This document shows positions 22,913 through 35,393 of a stretch of DNA of 64,000 nucleotides, piece by piece. The stretch spans positions 21,400,759 through 21,464,758 of the forward strand of contig OY783204.1 in assembly GCA_963678705.1 (NCBI GenBank), given 5' to 3'. The position numbers and the translations under genes are program-made. Numbering within the stretch: position 1 is the stretch's first letter; each line of letters starts with the position of its first letter. The stretch comes from Panorpa germanica. Taxonomy: Eukaryota; Arthropoda; Insecta; Mecoptera; Panorpidae. Below the pieces are notes generated by a model. It had not been told where the DNA came from. It ran no database searches and worked only from the letters and a program-made list of their open reading frames with translations.

Positions 22913-25900
22913 TCTAACAAATTAGGATATATAATAAATCTTAGACACATGGAATATCATACTTTAGATTTAGATTAGGCAAGCGTACACTAAAAACAAG
23001 ATCGTCTTTAAACAATATTGTTAGCAAGGTATCTGTTTGTTTAACAAATGATATTCTCTCACTATATCCATGTAAAACAAAGGCGAATCTGTATAAATAG
23101 ACTCTAATGTACATTAATGCTTGAGCTTTTTACATAATAGTAACCGATACCTTGTTTATAAATAATCCTACATTAATTATAAATAAGTTGTTTCCTTGTA
23201 TCCTAGAAGCTCCTTTGAAAATAGCTCAGGGCTTTTCTCTTGTGATCCATTTAGTCCATTGTATCACATGGGTAGTATTGTTTTCCCATTACTTCCTACA
23301 TATTGTGATATTAATAACTTGTACAATTGACTTAGTGTCATCCACCCTTGAGGGCCTAACACAGAGGTACGCTCCTTCACGGTTCTTCAATGTTTGTTTC
23401 TTTTCTTTGCTTAGAAACAATCTTAAACGGATTATAAAAGCATTTTTCTGTTAAACAAACAATGGAGAATTACACAATGTTACGTAATATATACATATAT
23501 CTTTATGACTCGTTAAAATCTTGAATTTAACACTAATTAAATATAACGAAATTATAAAAGAATAAAGAAATGATAAACAAAGCAAAAATATTAGGGAGTG
23601 GAAATAGAAACAAGAAAATATATTTGAAGGTAAAACTCCCGCAAAAAGAAGCAAGAACAAAAGGGGAAATAGGTTGCTAAATAATTATTTTAAGTAATAA
23701 AAAGAAAATTTATATATTTGTATTTTATTTCATTATATTATGTAGAAAATATTTTTTGAAAAATATACAAAAGTGGAAAACTGTCTTTGTTAATATAAAT
23801 TAATTTCGTTTTGAAGACTTAGAACGGGGAAAAATTGCTTTTGTCGTTATAAAAGGTGGCACAGATGTGTAAGAAATTGAGATTTTAAGAAATAATAACA
23901 TTTATGTAATAATCTTATTTTATTATTTCAAAATAAAGAAACCCGTTGAATTATTTTTTATTACAAAAATATAAGGAAACTTTTGTCGTATGTTTTGCAT
24001 TAGGTATAGCATGTCTTTGTATATAAAATCTTATTTATACACATAAAGTTTATTAATAAATGTAAAAAATGTGTGAATTAAGTAATATTTATGTAATAAT
24101 TGTAGTTAAACATTAATTGGACGTAAATGTTACGTCATTATTGGGATTATAAAAAATAATTATAATTGTTCGTATAGTAACATGTTACATAAACAAAATT
24201 CACTATAGAAATTGAATATCTATTCTTCTCTATTATCCCCGCTCCCCGTCTTCTTTAACAATATGTACAAATGGTAAAATGTGAGTTCAGTAAACAATAA
24301 TATTGACAAGATAAAAATTAAAGTAGAGATTTTTCTACCATAAGAATCATAAAATTAAGGAATGTTAAACAAAATTTAAATGATTTTAAATAAAATGTTA
24401 CTAAGTTTATATTAAGTAATATTCCAGACAGAAAATTGTCTTACATTGTGAATTCAAAGCTTGCTATCTTGCTACAAGATATTTCCAATGTTTATTTTAC
24501 TACCTCACATAAAAATTGGAATGTAGGGTGTAAGATACAATTTGCCAGCGTACTATAAGCTAATTTAAACGTTGTATTCTACATAGAATGTTACCAGTGT
24601 ATATAAGGGCTGGAACAGGGCGGAACTAGCCATTTAGGGGCTCCATCTCTTGAGAACACAAGTTAGGCTCCCTGGGTAAATAATGAAACATATTATTTTG
24701 GAACATCCACTCTCATGCTTTATAAATTTGTTATTAATAAAATTGGATTTATGTCTTTAATTCACTATTACCTAAAATTATCATTTATCCAAAGAGAACA
24801 TTTCACATTTTTGACTATACAGTCAAACACATTCTTGTACCTAATTAAGTAAAGAAAATTATCGATCTCATTTTTCATTTCATCGATTTCATTATTTATC
24901 ACCTTTAGTAACACCTTTGTGTTGGAAACAATTGAATCGGCGTATTGGCAAAAAAATAATGCTTCTGACAACAGAACTTTAGAGAAATGCATAAATTCAT
25001 GTGTACAGGAAATAGAAACTGTTGCCCAAAAATTATCTTTCCTGATGACAAAAATCTACTTGCCACTTCTATTCGTCGAGCCGTACCATTAAATCAATAC
25101 ACAAGTACAAACAAAGAAGTAAATGACAACAATATTCCTCTCAAATAAAATTTATATCATTTCCTTTAGTACACATTACTTTTATTTCAAGCTGAACAAA
25201 CCAATTGGTTTTTACTTTCAGCAGAAGCAAGTACCAAATAAAGCAATTTTAGCGAAGAGTATTTGTTGCTGTTCGAGTATTAACCCCCGATCAGTACTCG
25301 TACAATTCAATACACAAACTCTGACGTAGATAAAGCTATCCAATATACGTCCACTAGTTCTTTTTTACTTAAAAAAGGGAAAAAAATCTTATAAAAATAA
25401 TTGAATTACTAACGATTTGTTATTTACTAGCAGTGGCAGTCCAGCAGGAAGAGTCCAGGATCGACATCGACATCCACATTCAGGAAGTAGGAAATGGATT
25501 AGATTATTAGATACAATATACCCATTAGTGTAACGAAATGGAATACAATACACTGTATGTACGATAGACTCTGGGTTACACCGGATACCGGGTACCGGAT
25601 AGAGAAAGGTTCGGATTAATCGGTACATTTCTGTGGCGAACTCCTTCGTATTTGTGCTTCGTACTGGACTCAGGAAATAAATCATGTGATGGGTATAATT
25701 GGGTGAAATTTTGTAAATAATTACAGATCATTTATTCTCTAACTGACAGTGGAACAATCTATCGCATACTCGTATACTTCTCTGATTTTGAAAGCTTACC
25801 AAATTTGTAACTACTACCACCCGGCATATTCAAAGCATCTAATTTGGTACCTTACATTCATGAAATATTTTATTTAAGTAAAATCTAGTAATACTTAAAC

Positions 25901-26143
25901 TATAAGAGGCTCCTACTATAAAAAAATCGTTGCTACTTGTGAAATCTTATAGAGTAAGATCCCAGAGCGATCTGACATAACTTATTTTCAAAAGCATAGA
26001 ACTTTTGGTTCTAAGTAGTCTCTACATGTACTTTTAATACCTGCGTATTTGTGGAGTTCGCTCGGTGACACCTGGGCAGGTACCAGGTGAGAAAGGTAAC
26101 TAAAAATCAGAGTTACTTTACTTAATCTTGGACTATTATAACT
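22913..26143. other. Long non-coding stretch
   Basis: About 3.2 kb of AT-rich DNA. A fragment near 24617-24690 (ACAGGGCGGAACTAGCC) resembles a hAT-type end but no partner end was found. Open frames of 70-100 codons at 23152, 24768 and 25389 show no family features and no splice-site support. Confidence 0.45.
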
Positions 26144-26353
26144 ATAGTCCAAATCACGATAGTTCAGCGGCGACTTATACTTAAAAGAGGTTATAAGAGC
26201 GGTATAAATTTATAATACGATAATTAACTTTATGTTATTCGTTTCTGTATACAATATATAAGTGAGTCAGTGCTTTTTAGTTATATCGGCAGTTTATACT
26301 CCACAACTTGTTTTAAGTATGAGTCGCCGCCGAACTCTCGTAATTTGAACTAT
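26144..26353. mobile_element. Palindromic MITE family M2, copy 1
   Basis: Long imperfect terminal inverted repeats of about 45-50 bp; the right end, read inverted, starts ATAGTTCAAATTACGAGAGT. Same family as 27514-27729 and the degraded 48797-48955. No coding capacity. Confidence 0.85.
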
Positions 26354-26879
26354 ACATAAAAACAATGTACCAGACATGTGTGTAAAACGCGTCCCTACAT
26401 AGATTTAGGCCTATAGTTCACATTGATATAGAAGGGGTTTTGAGTTATAATCAAAAATCTAAGAAAAACCACAAGAAACTCTCATAATTTCTACAGATTT
26501 TATCATATAAAATAAAGCTAAAACGACGTATTTAAGCAAAATAAATCGTTTTACACTATTTAGAACATTCTCCATATAAAATTGACTGGTAATCATAAAA
26601 TATTATTAAAAAAATGGCTGCAATTTGTGAAATCTTATAGCTACGTAAAAACAATGTACTAGTTCTCTTGTAATAAGTAAGATAGCGGGTTTATGAGTCC
26701 ATAACGAAACTGGCATCGCCTAGTCTCTTAGAGTAGAGGAAAAATTGATTTTGATTTGTTGTACCACGTGTAATTAATTAACTCGCACTCGTTCATCAAT
26801 TGTTATATAATAATTATGTGTTTTGTAGATTTGTTTATTTATATAGTTAAAATTATTGTTTATTTTTGATTTGATTATC

Positions 26880-27225
26880 ATTTGGCGAATTATTTCTTTG
26901 CCAGTCATGAAATACATTTATTTCATCTTCGGGAATCGAACCCGGGCCCATATTCCTGAGTCTTGCGAATAATATCCGTGATGGAAGAGATATGATTTAT
27001 ATAAGTGAAACATTTTATGAATCACTTTTAAAGGAGTATTCCTGTACTATAATAATAATTAATAATATCTTTCAGGAATAATACAGGAATATTCTAAGTG
27101 ATTTGTAAAATGTTTCACTCATATAAATCAGATCTGTTCGATCACGGATATTATTCGCAAGACTCAGGAATACGGGCCCCGGACCTAAGCATAGCTGAGT
27201 GCTAGAATCTAACTGTTTCGGCCAC
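26880..27225 (-). mobile_element. tRNA-derived SINE, split by a MITE
   Basis: Read on the minus strand, 27225 down to 27180 gives TGGCCGAAACAGTTAG, an A-box-like sequence. After skipping the MITE at 26944-27179, the sequence resumes with GGGTTCGATTCCCG (around 26930-26944), a perfect B box in a T-arm-like stem. The order and the spacing once the insert is removed (about 50-60 bp) fit an RNA polymerase III promoter of a Ser/Leu-like tRNA. The following tail is AT-rich rather than a tRNA acceptor, so I call a SINE, not a tRNA gene. The 3' boundary is uncertain. Confidence 0.6.
26944..27179. mobile_element. Foldback MITE with ~100-bp arms inserted in a SINE
   Basis: The left part, beginning GGGCCCATATTCCTGAGTCT, and the right part, ending AGACTCAGGAATACGGGCCC, are inverted copies over roughly 100 bp, with the symmetry centre near 27060. 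GGGCCC at both edges may include the target duplication. No coding frame. Confidence 0.85.
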
Positions 27226-27513
27226 AAATTTGTTCATTTATACTATATTTTTTATGTTAATTTTATTTTGTTATTCTTTTATATTATATTTCATAAATTC
27301 TTTAATGTTAATGTGTGGTTTTATGTCAACGCTGATATATTTCCATGAGCAAGGCAACAATTTTTGTTTGGTCGTTCTTCGTAGATAACATCTTTGACGT
27401 TTGTGGTACAAAGGCGTTCATTAATTTTTGTTTCGATTATCGAGCTTGGTAGGACAAGGCAGTCAGTCATTGACAATAGATGCGCTAGTATTGTTTATTA
27501 AGTAATTGGTGCT

Positions 27514-27729
27514 ATAGTTCAAATTACAAGAGTTCGGCGATGACTCATACTTACAACAAGTTGTGTCTATAAACCTACGACATAAATGGAAAGGCGTTGT
27601 TTCACTAATCTTTTTGTAATGTATTTAGGAACGAATAAGGTGAAATTCACCATCGTATCGTAGATTTATACAATTCTTATAACCTCCTTTAAGCATGAGT
27701 CGCCTCCGAACTCTCGTAATTTGAACTAT
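27514..27729. mobile_element. Palindromic MITE family M2, copy 2
   Basis: Starts ATAGTTCAAATTAC and ends GTAATTTGAACTAT, with matching inner TIR sequence (GAGTTCGGCGATGACTCATA against TGAGTCGCCTCCGAACTC). About 215 bp, 1.2 kb from copy 1. Confidence 0.85.
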
Positions 27730-28582
27730 ATCAAAGATGACATTTATAAAGCTCACGAATGTGTCACATTATTTAATTATTTTAGGAAACATATATTACA
27801 AGTATGTACAATACAGCATACAAATAGAAATTTATGATTAGTTTTAAAGCATACTTTACGATGCTACTTTAATATCACACTATACATAATTTAATAGCTG
27901 TTGTTTATAATATATGAGTACAACAAACTGTAGATGTCGTATATTAACGTATGTCGTAAAACGGATGGGAGACACACCACCCTGTACTAGCGTATGTACC
28001 TGTACCTGCCTATAGTATTAAATTATTATACTTCTACTATTGCTATACTGTATGTATGTATATGTATATGTGGGATTGCGTATGTGTGTCATAACTATTC
28101 AGTGACGTCATGAGGAAAATTATTTTATTTTATCGTTGTTGTGATTACGGGGTTGAAAAAGAAGAAGGGGTCTGTTTAATATTACGAAGGCAAGGGTAGT
28201 TTAATAAATTTGAAATATTTATATTAAATAAACAGAGACATCGTAACTTTTATGATGGTTTATTAAAACTATGGGTTTTGTATTTGAAATATTTTAAATT
28301 GGCTTGCCTTGCTTTCAATGATTTTAGAAGCTGTAATTTTGTTTAAATTATTTTGTGATAAAATATATATGTATGTGGAGACATAAAAATAAATCGAGCA
28401 TACAAAGTAATCATAACTATAACACCAGAGCTAGAAAAGTCGTAAAATAATGTGATTAATAAGTGAATATCGTGAACGGAAAACAAGTCAAAGGTTAAAA
28501 CAATTAAAATGTGTGAAACTTTAAACCACTGATTGAATACGTGAAGAAATGTGCTTACCGAAATTAAGTAAACGCATTCTCA
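27730..28582. other. Non-coding; nothing recognised
   Basis: AT-rich sequence with no supported frame or repeat. Confidence 0.45.
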
Positions 28583-28917
28583 TCTTAATATATATAAATT
28601 ACGTGTCACGTTGTTCCTCCGCGATGGACTCCTAAACTACTTAACCGATTTTAATGAAATTTGTACACCGGGTGCAGTTTGATCCAACTTGAAAGATAGG
28701 ATAGCTTACATCTCAATTTATAATTGCAATATTATCTTATTGCAAATTAATTATCTGTATATGACATATGACATCTGGGGACGATGATGGCGACATCTGT
28801 TGACTAGATTGAGTAAATATTCTGTTGACTAGATTAAGTAAATATTCAATAGATGGCGCTATGTAATGTAATATGACAAAAACGTTAGTCACAGCAACGC
28901 GTGACCGGGACAGCTAG
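28583..28917 (+). mobile_element. Non-autonomous Helitron
   Basis: Starts TC (TCTTAATATATATAAATTAC) directly after an A and ends CTAG directly before a T, the A/T insertion pattern of Helitrons. The conserved inner block CTCCGCGATGGACTCC followed by CTAAACTACTTAACCGATTT is one I associate with small arthropod Helitrons. The 3' end holds GTGACCGGGACAGCTAGT, with only a weak hairpin visible. A 25-bp tandem duplication (TGTTGACTAGATT.AGTAAA) lies at about 28797-28850. No Rep/helicase remains. Confidence 0.75.
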
Positions 28918-29189
28918 TAAGTAATAAAAATAAACCTATTAAATCTAGCTGAAAACTAATGTAGGTCTGAGTATTTAATAACTGTACTCTGTACTTGTAA
29001 AGTAAATACCAACGTTTATATTGTAACCTTATTGTATTCTTATCACCGTTATTATTTTAGTAAATAAATGTATTAAACAAATTATGTGATTTTTTATCAT
29101 CCTGACAAGAAGCTTAGATATTACATAGTTGAATTTTAACTGAATTGATATTTGCCCTAAGTTAAATAAGAGTACCTTGATTTCACATC

Positions 29190-29285
29190 AGATTAGCGGG
29201 ATAAGTCTTGTTTTACACATCATAATTGGAATAGTACTTTTGTTTTCCACATCAGAAGTGGGACAGTACTTTTGTTTTCCACATA
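29190..29285. repeat. Short tandem repeat, about 35-bp unit
   Basis: Two to three imperfect units ending in AGTACTTTTGTTTTCCACAT. Confidence 0.7.
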
Positions 29286-30121
29286 TTTATATATATATAA
29301 ATTTATGTGTGTGTACATTTATATACAACTATAGAGTATTTCATCATTTTTGCATATAATAATTAGTATTTAAATTATCAGCATATTCCACTGTTTGCAA
29401 TGACGTCATTGAATATTAAAATAGGTTGCCACGTAGCCAGCCATTGTTTGATATCATATTATTTTAATTACAGCCATATACTATTACTGTGCACTGCATT
29501 CATTTTGTATGCAAATTAAAAACAATCTAATAAAATAATTACTGTAAGGTGAAATAAGAATAACATTGTTACTTTAAAAATACAGAAAATAATATTGTTG
29601 CGAAAGTAGCGTAGCGTTGGCATGGCGTAGCAGGCGTAGAGTTGAACGTAGTGGTGGTAATGGTATCTATACGTAATTAAATCCATTAAAAGTACAACCA
29701 GAGAAATGTTGGGTTATTAATTCTTTGTAGAATGGTTTCGTTATAAAGCTATGCTTTTCTATCTTAAGGGTTCATTTCCACCTACTGTTTTAATTATATG
29801 TTTTAACCTTAAATTCTGTATATTTCCGCAGTACACAGACTGAAAAAGAAGTTACCTCAGGACCTACTAGCAGATCTATAAATCCATAAATAAATAGAAT
29901 CTAGGATCTATTAAAATTGAGGGATAAGTCGATGGGCATATCCCGCGCAAGACATTTTATTTATTCTTTTTGACAATTCTATCACTGAATGTCCTATAGG
30001 CAGGACAGATTGTAATAATATTTAGCAATAAAAAAAAAATCCCTGTTTTGTTTAACTGTTTCACTTTTGACGATCCAGCTCTTATTATGTCGGCCATTTT
30101 TGTAGTGTCGTAGTTTTGTAG
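29286..30121. other. Non-coding; nothing recognised
   Basis: AT-rich sequence with no exon or mobile element that I can support. Confidence 0.45.
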
Positions 30122-30123
30122 TA

Positions 30124-30166
<43 letters not shown>
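30122..30166. repeat. TA microsatellite
   Basis: About 20 TA units with one interruption near the start. Confidence 0.9.
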
Positions 30167-30170
<4 letters not shown>

Positions 30171-30239
30171 GTGTGTGTGAACTACACTTCTGCTTACTAA
30201 GTTTTTGAGTCCATTTGAGTAATCAATTTAAGTTCATAA

Positions 30240-30760
30240 CAAACGCATGAAAAAAGGAAAAAATTGAGAAGAGCAATTATAACAAATGCTATAAAACGAT
30301 TTGGGAGAGTGAAATACCAGAACAATTAAGAAAAAAAGACACACAAAAAATGAGAAGAATTGCCAAAAGGAAACAAATACTGGACAAATAGCGAGGAAAG
30401 GATATGCAGGGTGTGCGAAACGGAGATAGAAACGCTGGGGCACTTTAACTTTTTATGTGAGAAAAGTTAATAAGCGAAAAGAATATTGGGCAGTTATAGA
30501 GGTGATGGTGATAGAGAAAGGAACGAGGAAAGAAAAGGAATGACAGAGTAGAAACAGGAGGGAGAGTAGCAGGAGGAGCGAAGTAGTAGCAGTAGCAGTT
30601 TTGTTTTTATTTTTATAAGGATAATTTTTTTAATTTTCTTTTGGAAGGAGTGAGAATGTTTAGATATAATAAGGATCAAAATTGAATTAAGCACAATGAT
30701 ATGTAATGTAATGAAATAAGGCAGAATGTAGTGCCAAATGGCAAAAACAATAAAAACAAA
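30240..30760 (+). mobile_element. LINE family L3 3' end
   Basis: Around 30380-30465 one frame reads NSEERICRVCETEIETLGHF then NFLCE, a zinc knuckle C-x2-C-x8-H-x4-C as found at the end of LINE ORF2. Upstream is Lys/Arg-rich (frameshifted), downstream strongly purine-rich, and the element ends with TGCCAAATGGCAAAAACAAT and an A-rich tail. The 3' short palindrome TGCC.(A)GGCA is shared with 58850-59165. No TSD could be defined. Confidence 0.65.
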
Positions 30761-31055
30761 AATACACTAACACACTCAGATAATATACGTCTGGTCCAGT
30801 GACCGAATTAAAAGACACAGCTGTCTATCTTCAAGAATCAATGCTCTTATACACAGTGTCGTCAAAAAATACATTACGTTCACAAAAATATACATTTGCT
30901 TTTAACCTTTGAACTATATCTCATTAAAGAAAGTGTATAACATCAAAAATTTAACTCAGCGCTAGGAGAAAGTTATATAGAATTTATTTTTCCAGATAGT
31001 GTCTGAATATTTGTATTTTTTCTTTTTTCCTCTTATTTACATTTCAACATTAATG

Positions 31056-31136
31056 CCATGTTCGCTTGAAGTTATTTTATTTTAGTTAAATTTGATTCAG
31101 TAAGTTATATCAGTTAGGAACTCGAGCACTTTTTTA
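31056..31136 (-). mobile_element. LINE family L4, extreme 3' end
   Basis: About 80 bp matching the left end of 42210-42590 (GAAGTTATTTTATTTTAGTT then AAATTTGATT). It covers only the last codons and 3' end, so it is a heavily 5'-truncated or decayed copy. Confidence 0.65.
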
Positions 31137-32252
31137 ATCGTGTTTTTTTATTTATTATTTCCAACATACGAATGTTGATCAATAAGTTACAGTGTTTGAG
31201 TTTCACGTTTTCCATCCAAAAGTAAAAACCTCGAATAAACTGATTGATATTTTTCTTTTTCTATTTTATCTAAAAACACCAAACACGTTTAATACAAATA
31301 GATGTTAAATTAAAACTAATCTATAAACAAATCTGAAATCGTGTTTGGCGTCGTTTGAAAGATGGTGATTCTCAAACTAAAATTTTCATATTTCTTATTC
31401 CGTATATTCCGTAACATACACTGCTGGGTTTTCCAACTTATATTTTTAATAAGTAATAATTAGGTAAAACATTTTTGCTCGGTTAATTAAGTACATTACA
31501 AAAAGAAAACTCCAAAGCTTACAAAAAGAAAACTATGAGTACATTTATTTACAATTTTTATATTAGCTTTTTTTTAGTAATATATTTTCCATTTTATAAC
31601 ATTCTTTGAAGCTTTGTGTCAACCAAGAAACTTTTAAAAAAGTTTTTTTTATTCAAAGACAGGTACAAAAAAAATTTAATAAGTCACAAGTGCAGCAGCG
31701 GCTGTGATGATTTATTTCCAGGGACTTGTTTAAAAGTTTAAAAATATATCGTTATTCACAAGTCAGGAAGTTTTAGCAACAGAGCGATGGAGAAATAGAG
31801 AAATGTGCCGCCTAATTCAATCAACGAACCGAAACGTTTGAACGACTTTAGAATTGTTTATTTAATTTAACTTTGATAAATTTTGTAATTTGTTTATGTC
31901 ATTTAAATATATAATTATTTCACGTTCGTAAATCCTTTGATGCCCTAAATCCTGAACTACTGGGTTGCATTTAATTATTCGAAGTTTTGAATCTATCCTT
32001 TTCTCAGTTTATATGTGTAGTTTAAATTATGAGAGATCGGAGGTAACACAGGGTTAAAAAAGAGTTAAGTCTAAACTAATAGTAAGATGGTTTAGTTTGT
32101 CAGTGAAAATAGGATAGAAGAAACATGAAGTTAAGAATGGTGAAGTAGTGAAGAAGACGATAGAGAAAATGACACAAGAGAAAAAGGAAAAGATGTCATT
32201 TGTTTTAAATTTAATTAGGATCTGGAATAATTTAAATTCAATTTATTGATAT
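31137..32252. other. Non-coding; nothing recognised
   Basis: AT-rich, with a purine-rich part at 32090-32190. No sustained coding frame. Confidence 0.45.
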
Positions 32253-33451
32253 GTAATAGGGATTGAGAAACATGACTTTGACGCCAACTACCGAGAAAAA
32301 TGTAAAGCAAAGTGGTGGCAAGTGGTATAGAAAACAATAAGGAATTTGTTAAATTAATAATTTTTTTAATCTAATCGAAATAATTTTAAGTAATGTCTTC
32401 TTCAAAAGTATCGTGCTGTATCCGTGGCTGTTTCAATATGCCATATAAAAACAAAAACCAAAATACAAGTGTGAAATTTTATCGTTTCCCTGCGAGTACT
32501 CTGAATTCAGAATGGATAACCTTTAAACGTCAACAATGGATAAATGCAGTGAAAAACTATGTGTAAGTAAATTATTTTAATAAAAAAATTTAATTAATCA
32601 CAATCAAATTTGAAAAGCTAAGTATTATAAAATAGAATATTAAACTATATAATAATTATTTTATGAAATAAATAAAATAGTAATAAGTAAAAGTAAAATT
32701 TAAAAAATTTGTGTTTCAGAAAATATCTAAAGGATTGGGAACTAACTAAAAATACACGCATTTGTAGTGATCATTTTGTGAATAATCAAAAGTCAGAACA
32801 TCCTCGGCATCCTTCATACACACCAACAATTTTTCCTGGTAAAGTAAATACCAAAAAATCCACTCATTCATTTGAACGTTTCGAACGATTACGGCAACGG
32901 AATGTACGAAGTGAAATGAATGTAATTAATAATAATAATAATAATAATAATGAAATTGAAATTCAAGAGTGATAATTATGTAGATATTGAAACACAGAGC
33001 GTTGAAGATCATTATGCTTCTGATGCTACTCCACAAAAAACAACTCGTAGTATAACATGTCAATCTGATGAAATTGTTGATGAAAGTGTTTTAGATGAAC
33101 ATAAGTATTTTTTTTGTAACATAAATTCCCGTGATGGTGTAACTACTGCAGAAGTGCAAGTAAACATTCCAATTAAAAGGACAGCCGAAAAAATGTGTGA
33201 TGTTAATTTGCCGCTTTTACGAAAGAATGTTGAAGATGTTGGGTGTGATCCAATTACTCCAGATCCTATTAAATCTGATTATCAAGGTTCAAGATTATCA
33301 AGAACCCGAATTTAATTATTTTTTGCATTATTTATTTCAATTAATACTATTTCTACGCTATTTACATCACAATCCTTTACATTTATGACACCAGAGCGCT
33401 CCACTTTCGGCAGTAGTGCTGCCTCTACAGTTCTTTCTCAATCCCTATTAC
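32253..33451. mobile_element. Compact TIR element carrying a THAP gene (P-element-like)
   Basis: Perfect 18-bp inverted repeats, GTAATAGGGATTGAGAAA at 32253-32270 and its exact complement at 33434-33451, enclose 1.2 kb containing a THAP-domain gene and nothing else. THAP domains are the DNA-binding head of P-element transposases, so this looks like a P-like element that lost the catalytic region. The flanking octamers (ATTGATAT and TGATTAAA) do not form a clear 8-bp duplication, so superfamily assignment rests on the THAP domain and termini. A host THAP gene caught between chance repeats is less likely given the exact 18-bp match. Confidence 0.65.
32393..33315 (+). pseudogene. THAP-domain protein gene, two exons, frame broken
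   Basis: THAP domains are ~80-90-residue C2CH zinc fingers that bind specific DNA. Exon 1 (32393-32562) starts MSSSKVSCCIRGC, with the first Cys pair (C8, C13), then VKFYRFP and the conserved Trp. The intron 32563-32719 is GTAAGT..TTTCAG and joins in phase 2. Exon 2 continues KYLKDWELTKNTRICSDHF, giving the second C-x2-H pair, and PTIFP, the end-of-domain proline box. After an AAT repeat coding for about eight Asn, the frame stops at 32970-32972. A neighbouring frame continues, acidic and uninterrupted, to 33315 (containing TQSVEDHYASDATPQ), so a 1- or 2-base indel near the stop probably broke one longer protein. No coiled coil or catalytic domain follows before the right TIR. Confidence 0.75.
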
Positions 33452-35393
33452 TGATTAAATGAGGAAGAATGTAAAGCACAGCGGAATGAATTAAAAGTAA
33501 ATATACATACATACGATGGTCTTTATATTATAGGAAAATGACAAGACAGTGCTTTATTTAATTTATTTAATTTATTTTTGCTTGTAACTTTTTTAAGAAA
33601 AAAGTATTAATTAGTGTTAGTATTATACAAAAAGATATTAATAAAATTTGAATATAATATCTGTGACTTTTGTTATATTAATTGTGTACTTATATAATCA
33701 TACATTTATTAGGCAGCGGTATATTTCATATATGTGAAGCACGACATTACAAATACAGTTAACATAGTAGGAGTTTGTCAGTCATAGAACTCAGTTTCTG
33801 AAATAGGCCAAGGTTAAATTAAATTAAAAAAATATATAATATATACACATTTTTGTGGCTGGTGCTGAACGGGACAATGTGAATATTCCAAATTTGGAAC
33901 CGATATGGAAGTTAGAAAGAATCGCATTGAAAGTTCTAAGAAAGAAAATTAGTTTAATTTTAAGTTAACATAACCTAGAAAATCTGTTTCAATTTTGACT
34001 AAAACATACCATGAAATATTTTGAAGAAAAGGAACAACAAAATAAACAAGAAAATTGATTGTACCATTATATTTAACCCTCTAAAACCTAAATTTGAATC
34101 CTGATAACATTGAAAACATATGAAGCCGTCCGTATGCACGTATGAATTGCAATTGGTAAATACTACGAAACTTTCTCATCAAAACATACTTTATGAAAAA
34201 GTTATTAAAGACAAGGATCAGCAAATATGACCGAGCAGTTCAAAATTACCGTAAATCAAAAAAGGAAAAAAAGTGTATAAACCCAGGTTTGCTTCCTACC
34301 CAAAATGCACGTATTATTCAATCGTTTCAATAGTTTTGTGTAACATACCAATATTAAAACACGTATACATCACTATCAATAAAATTTTCCAGTTATTTGA
34401 CAATATAAAAACCATTCAATGGTAAATTTAATGTTTATCAATGATCATAAATATATTTTAATTACTATTTTTATATGAAAAAGTAAAGCCTTTCCCATGG
34501 GCGGTCCGTGTCGTGTCATGACAAGTTAGTACAGGTTTTGAAACCAGTAAATCAAACAAGACTATACTTGCACTCATGCTCATATAACAGAGATGGCAAA
34601 CCTATTCCTGTGTAAGTCACAGAAAAATATAAACAGTATTTATAGATTTCTGACGTGTCCTTCCCTTTTAGTCGTACGTCAATTTTTAAGTCTGTTTTAA
34701 TCTCACTCAATAGTTAGTACACAGGCAAAACTTACATACATGTTAATTGTGTCATATTTACATAAGCACGCGTGTTATAGGTTAGCCATCCTTGTCATAT
34801 AGGAACTATCCTACTCGTATACGAGTAACCGTGTAGTAAAATAAAATATTTTACGTTTATGACTTGCTGTTGCTATTACCGTCGCGACGCTATGCAAATA
34901 CGACTGCATATGTGCACCAGGCGTTTGCATGCAGATCTGTGCCATTCTTGTTTTATTTTTTATTTAATTAATATTAATTCCCTTGTTTTATTTCCATGTC
35001 GCCTTTATGTGACAGTAATATATTTCTGGTAACTATGAAGACTACATTTTAGTTTGTTACTGGGGATATTATCTAACCAACTATCATGTAATGTGAAATT
35101 TAGGTAAAACCTAGTCATATTTAATATAAATGCGTCTTATTTTATAGTTATTGGTACGATATTTATTGTCCTTGTCTCCTGGATTCATTTGTAAAAGCTG
35201 GACTAGTCGTGTGACTAAGCAGGAAAGCATAGTGAAGAACAAAATGATTTCTCAACTATATTAAATATGCATGCGTTGCTGAAATTGAAGTCGATTGATC
35301 ACTTATTTAACTAAAACCGTACGATATTTTTTTTAGAGTCTGAGTCGATTTTAAAATCAAAGTCATGTACGGCTGGAGTTGAAATCGAATATA
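33452..35393. other. Non-coding; nothing recognised
   Basis: About 1.9 kb of AT-rich DNA. Just outside the THAP element at 33464-33484 is a 21-bp near-match to a segment inside its left end (32296-32316, core AATGTAAAGCA), of unknown meaning. Confidence 0.45.

Noticed and set aside
23152-23454. 100-codon plus-strand frame, hydrophobic
   Set aside because: Hydrophobicity follows from T-rich DNA; no start context, domain or neighbouring exon.
25389-25685. 98-codon minus-strand frame
   Set aside because: No recognisable family, no clear splice sites, composition not exon-like.
26925-26950. tRNA gene
   Set aside because: The B-box and T-arm-like sequence is real, but no complete cloverleaf or acceptor stem can be formed; the context fits a SINE.
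32245-33459. 8-bp target duplication around the THAP element
   Set aside because: ATTGATAT and TGATTAAA do not match; a shared TGAT is too short to claim.
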